Positions 33,309 through 34,036 of a DNA stretch of 34,036 nucleotides are shown here, in pieces. The translations under genes were made by a program, and so were the position numbers. The notes below the pieces were generated by a model. The model was not told the DNA's origin. It saw only the letters and a list, made by a program, of their open reading frames with translations, and ran no database searches. The stretch covers positions 1 to 34,036 of the forward strand of contig JAJEBN010000038.1 of assembly GCA_022822525.1 (NCBI GenBank), given 5' to 3'. Every line of letters starts with the position of its first letter. Position 1 is the stretch's first letter. Source of the stretch: Acidimicrobiia bacterium (lineage in GTDB: Bacteria; Actinomycetota; Acidimicrobiia; Acidimicrobiales; Poriferisodalaceae).

Positions 33309-34036
33309 ATGAAGATCGGTCTGTTTCAGATCAACATGGGGGTGCTGGGCGACGCAGCCGGCCCCGAGGGCGCCGGTCGCATTGCCGTGGCCGCCGAGCA
33401 GGCCGGCTTCGAGTCGGTGTGGACAGGGGAGCACGTGGTGCTGCCCGACCCCCAAGCGCCGCCCTCGCCGCTGCCGCCGCTGCATCCCATGCTCGACCCC
33501 GCTGTTGCGCTCGCGTATGTTGCCGCGCTCACCAGCGAGATCAAGCTGGGCACCGGCATCATCATCGTTCCCCAGCGCAACCCGCTGGTGCTGGCCAAAG
33601 AGCTCGCCAGCGTGGATGTGCTGTCGGGCGGGCGTCTGCTGTTCGGCGTGGGCGTGGGATATCTCGGCCCGGAGTTCGAGGCGCTGGGCATCCCGATGGA
33701 AGACCGCGCCCGCCGCACCGAGGAGTACATCGAGGCCATGCGGGAGATCTGGTCGATGGACGAGCCTGCCTACGACGGCGAGTTCGTCAAGTTCTCCGAC
33801 GTGCAGGCGCGACCCCGACCAATCCAGCAGCCGGGTCCGCCGGTGGTCATGGGCGGACACACGGCGCCCGCGTACCGCCGCTCGGTGACGATGAGCGAGG
33901 GCTGGTACGGCTTCGCGCTCGACTACGACGCCACGCAGAACTGCATCGACGGGCTGTCCGAGGCAGGCGCCCGCTACGACCGGCCCGCCGAGCTCGGACG
34001 GCTCGAGATCACCGTGACGCCGCGGGTGCGCCCGAC
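33309..34036 (+). CDS. LLM class F420-dependent oxidoreductase (3' end beyond the window)
   Basis: The first 242 codons of a luciferase-like oxidoreductase, open to the right edge without a stop. The family core is GFESVWTGEHVVLPDP (residues 35-50), IKLGTGIIIVPQRNPLVLAKELASVDVLSGGRLLFGVGVG (about 78-117), EEYIEAMREIW and RPIQQPGPPVVMGG. This layout fits the TIGR03619-like F420 subgroup, usually near 280-300 residues, so roughly 50 residues are missing. AGGGGAACGAG just before the ATG at 33309 is a good ribosome-binding site. It lies 76 nt after another LLM gene on the same strand. The substrate is unknown. Confidence 0.92.
   Translation, partial: MKIGLFQINMGVLGDAAGPEGAGRIAVAAEQAGFESVWTGEHVVLPDPQAPPSPLPPLHPMLDPAVALAYVAALTSEIKLGTGIIIVPQRNPLVLAKELASVDVLSGGRLLFGVGVGYLGPEFEALGIPMEDRARRTEEYIEAMREIWSMDEPAYDGEFVKFSDVQARPRPIQQPGPPVVMGGHTAPAYRRSVTMSEGWYGFALDYDATQNCIDGLSEAGARYDRPAELGRLEITVTPRVRP

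Noticed and set aside
32330..34036. Tandem duplication giving the two LLM genes at the right end
   Set aside because: The proteins share only the superfamily core and belong to different subgroups, so they are neighbours and not recent duplicates.

Overview
The window is a gene-dense, GC-rich stretch with strong G/C bias at third codon positions. Its gene content (F420-type luciferase-like oxidoreductases, CaiB, acyl-CoA dehydrogenase, SDRs, a P450, a DUF222/HNH '13E12-type' protein) and abundant leaderless-looking promoters point to a high-GC actinobacterium. Acidimicrobiia is my best guess, from gene content only. I see no rRNA, tRNA, CRISPR array, insertion sequence or phage module.

Layout. 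1-74 is the tail of an unidentified gene. 102-5291 is catabolic: a cytochrome P450 and a metallo-beta-lactamase-fold hydrolase diverge from one promoter region, followed by a leftward SDR / phytanoyl-CoA-dioxygenase-like / SMP-30 cluster. 5441-7530 holds two membrane proteins (EamA exporter, DUF6159). 7553-12473 holds an LLM oxidoreductase, a class III aminotransferase, a CaiB-type CoA transferase and an acyl-CoA dehydrogenase. 12676-19554 is DNA and nucleotide maintenance: a CoA-pyrophosphatase-like NUDIX protein, a DUF222-HNH protein, and the sbcD-sbcC operon. 19746-23633 holds a second SMP-30 protein, an alpha/beta hydrolase, an HSD10-like dehydrogenase and an MFS transporter. 23645-26191 encodes an unusual family A DNA polymerase with a 3'-5' exonuclease domain. 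26305-32230 holds a class IV aminotransferase, a Cu+-type P1B ATPase, a CDP-alcohol phosphatidyltransferase and a CinA-like protein. The right end has two more LLM oxidoreductases, the last cut by the window edge.

The most interesting signal is regulatory. About half of the genes carry a TAnnnT hexamer ending 5-8 nt before the start codon, the signature of leaderless transcripts. Among these, exactly the three DNA-metabolism transcription units (DUF222-HNH, sbcDC, the polymerase) share a longer arrangement: a 9-bp TGT(C/G)AC-type element, 8 nt, TAnnnT, 6 nt, start codon. This has the geometry of the mycobacterial RecA-independent DNA-damage promoter (RecA-NDp, bound by PafBC), so these three units may form part of a damage regulon. 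Other items worth a second look are a roughly 170-residue insertion and an HDS (not HDE) motif C in the polymerase, a CinA whose amidase domain has lost its signature residues, an acyl-CoA dehydrogenase with Asp where Glu is expected, a decayed VOC-domain remnant, and small recent duplications.
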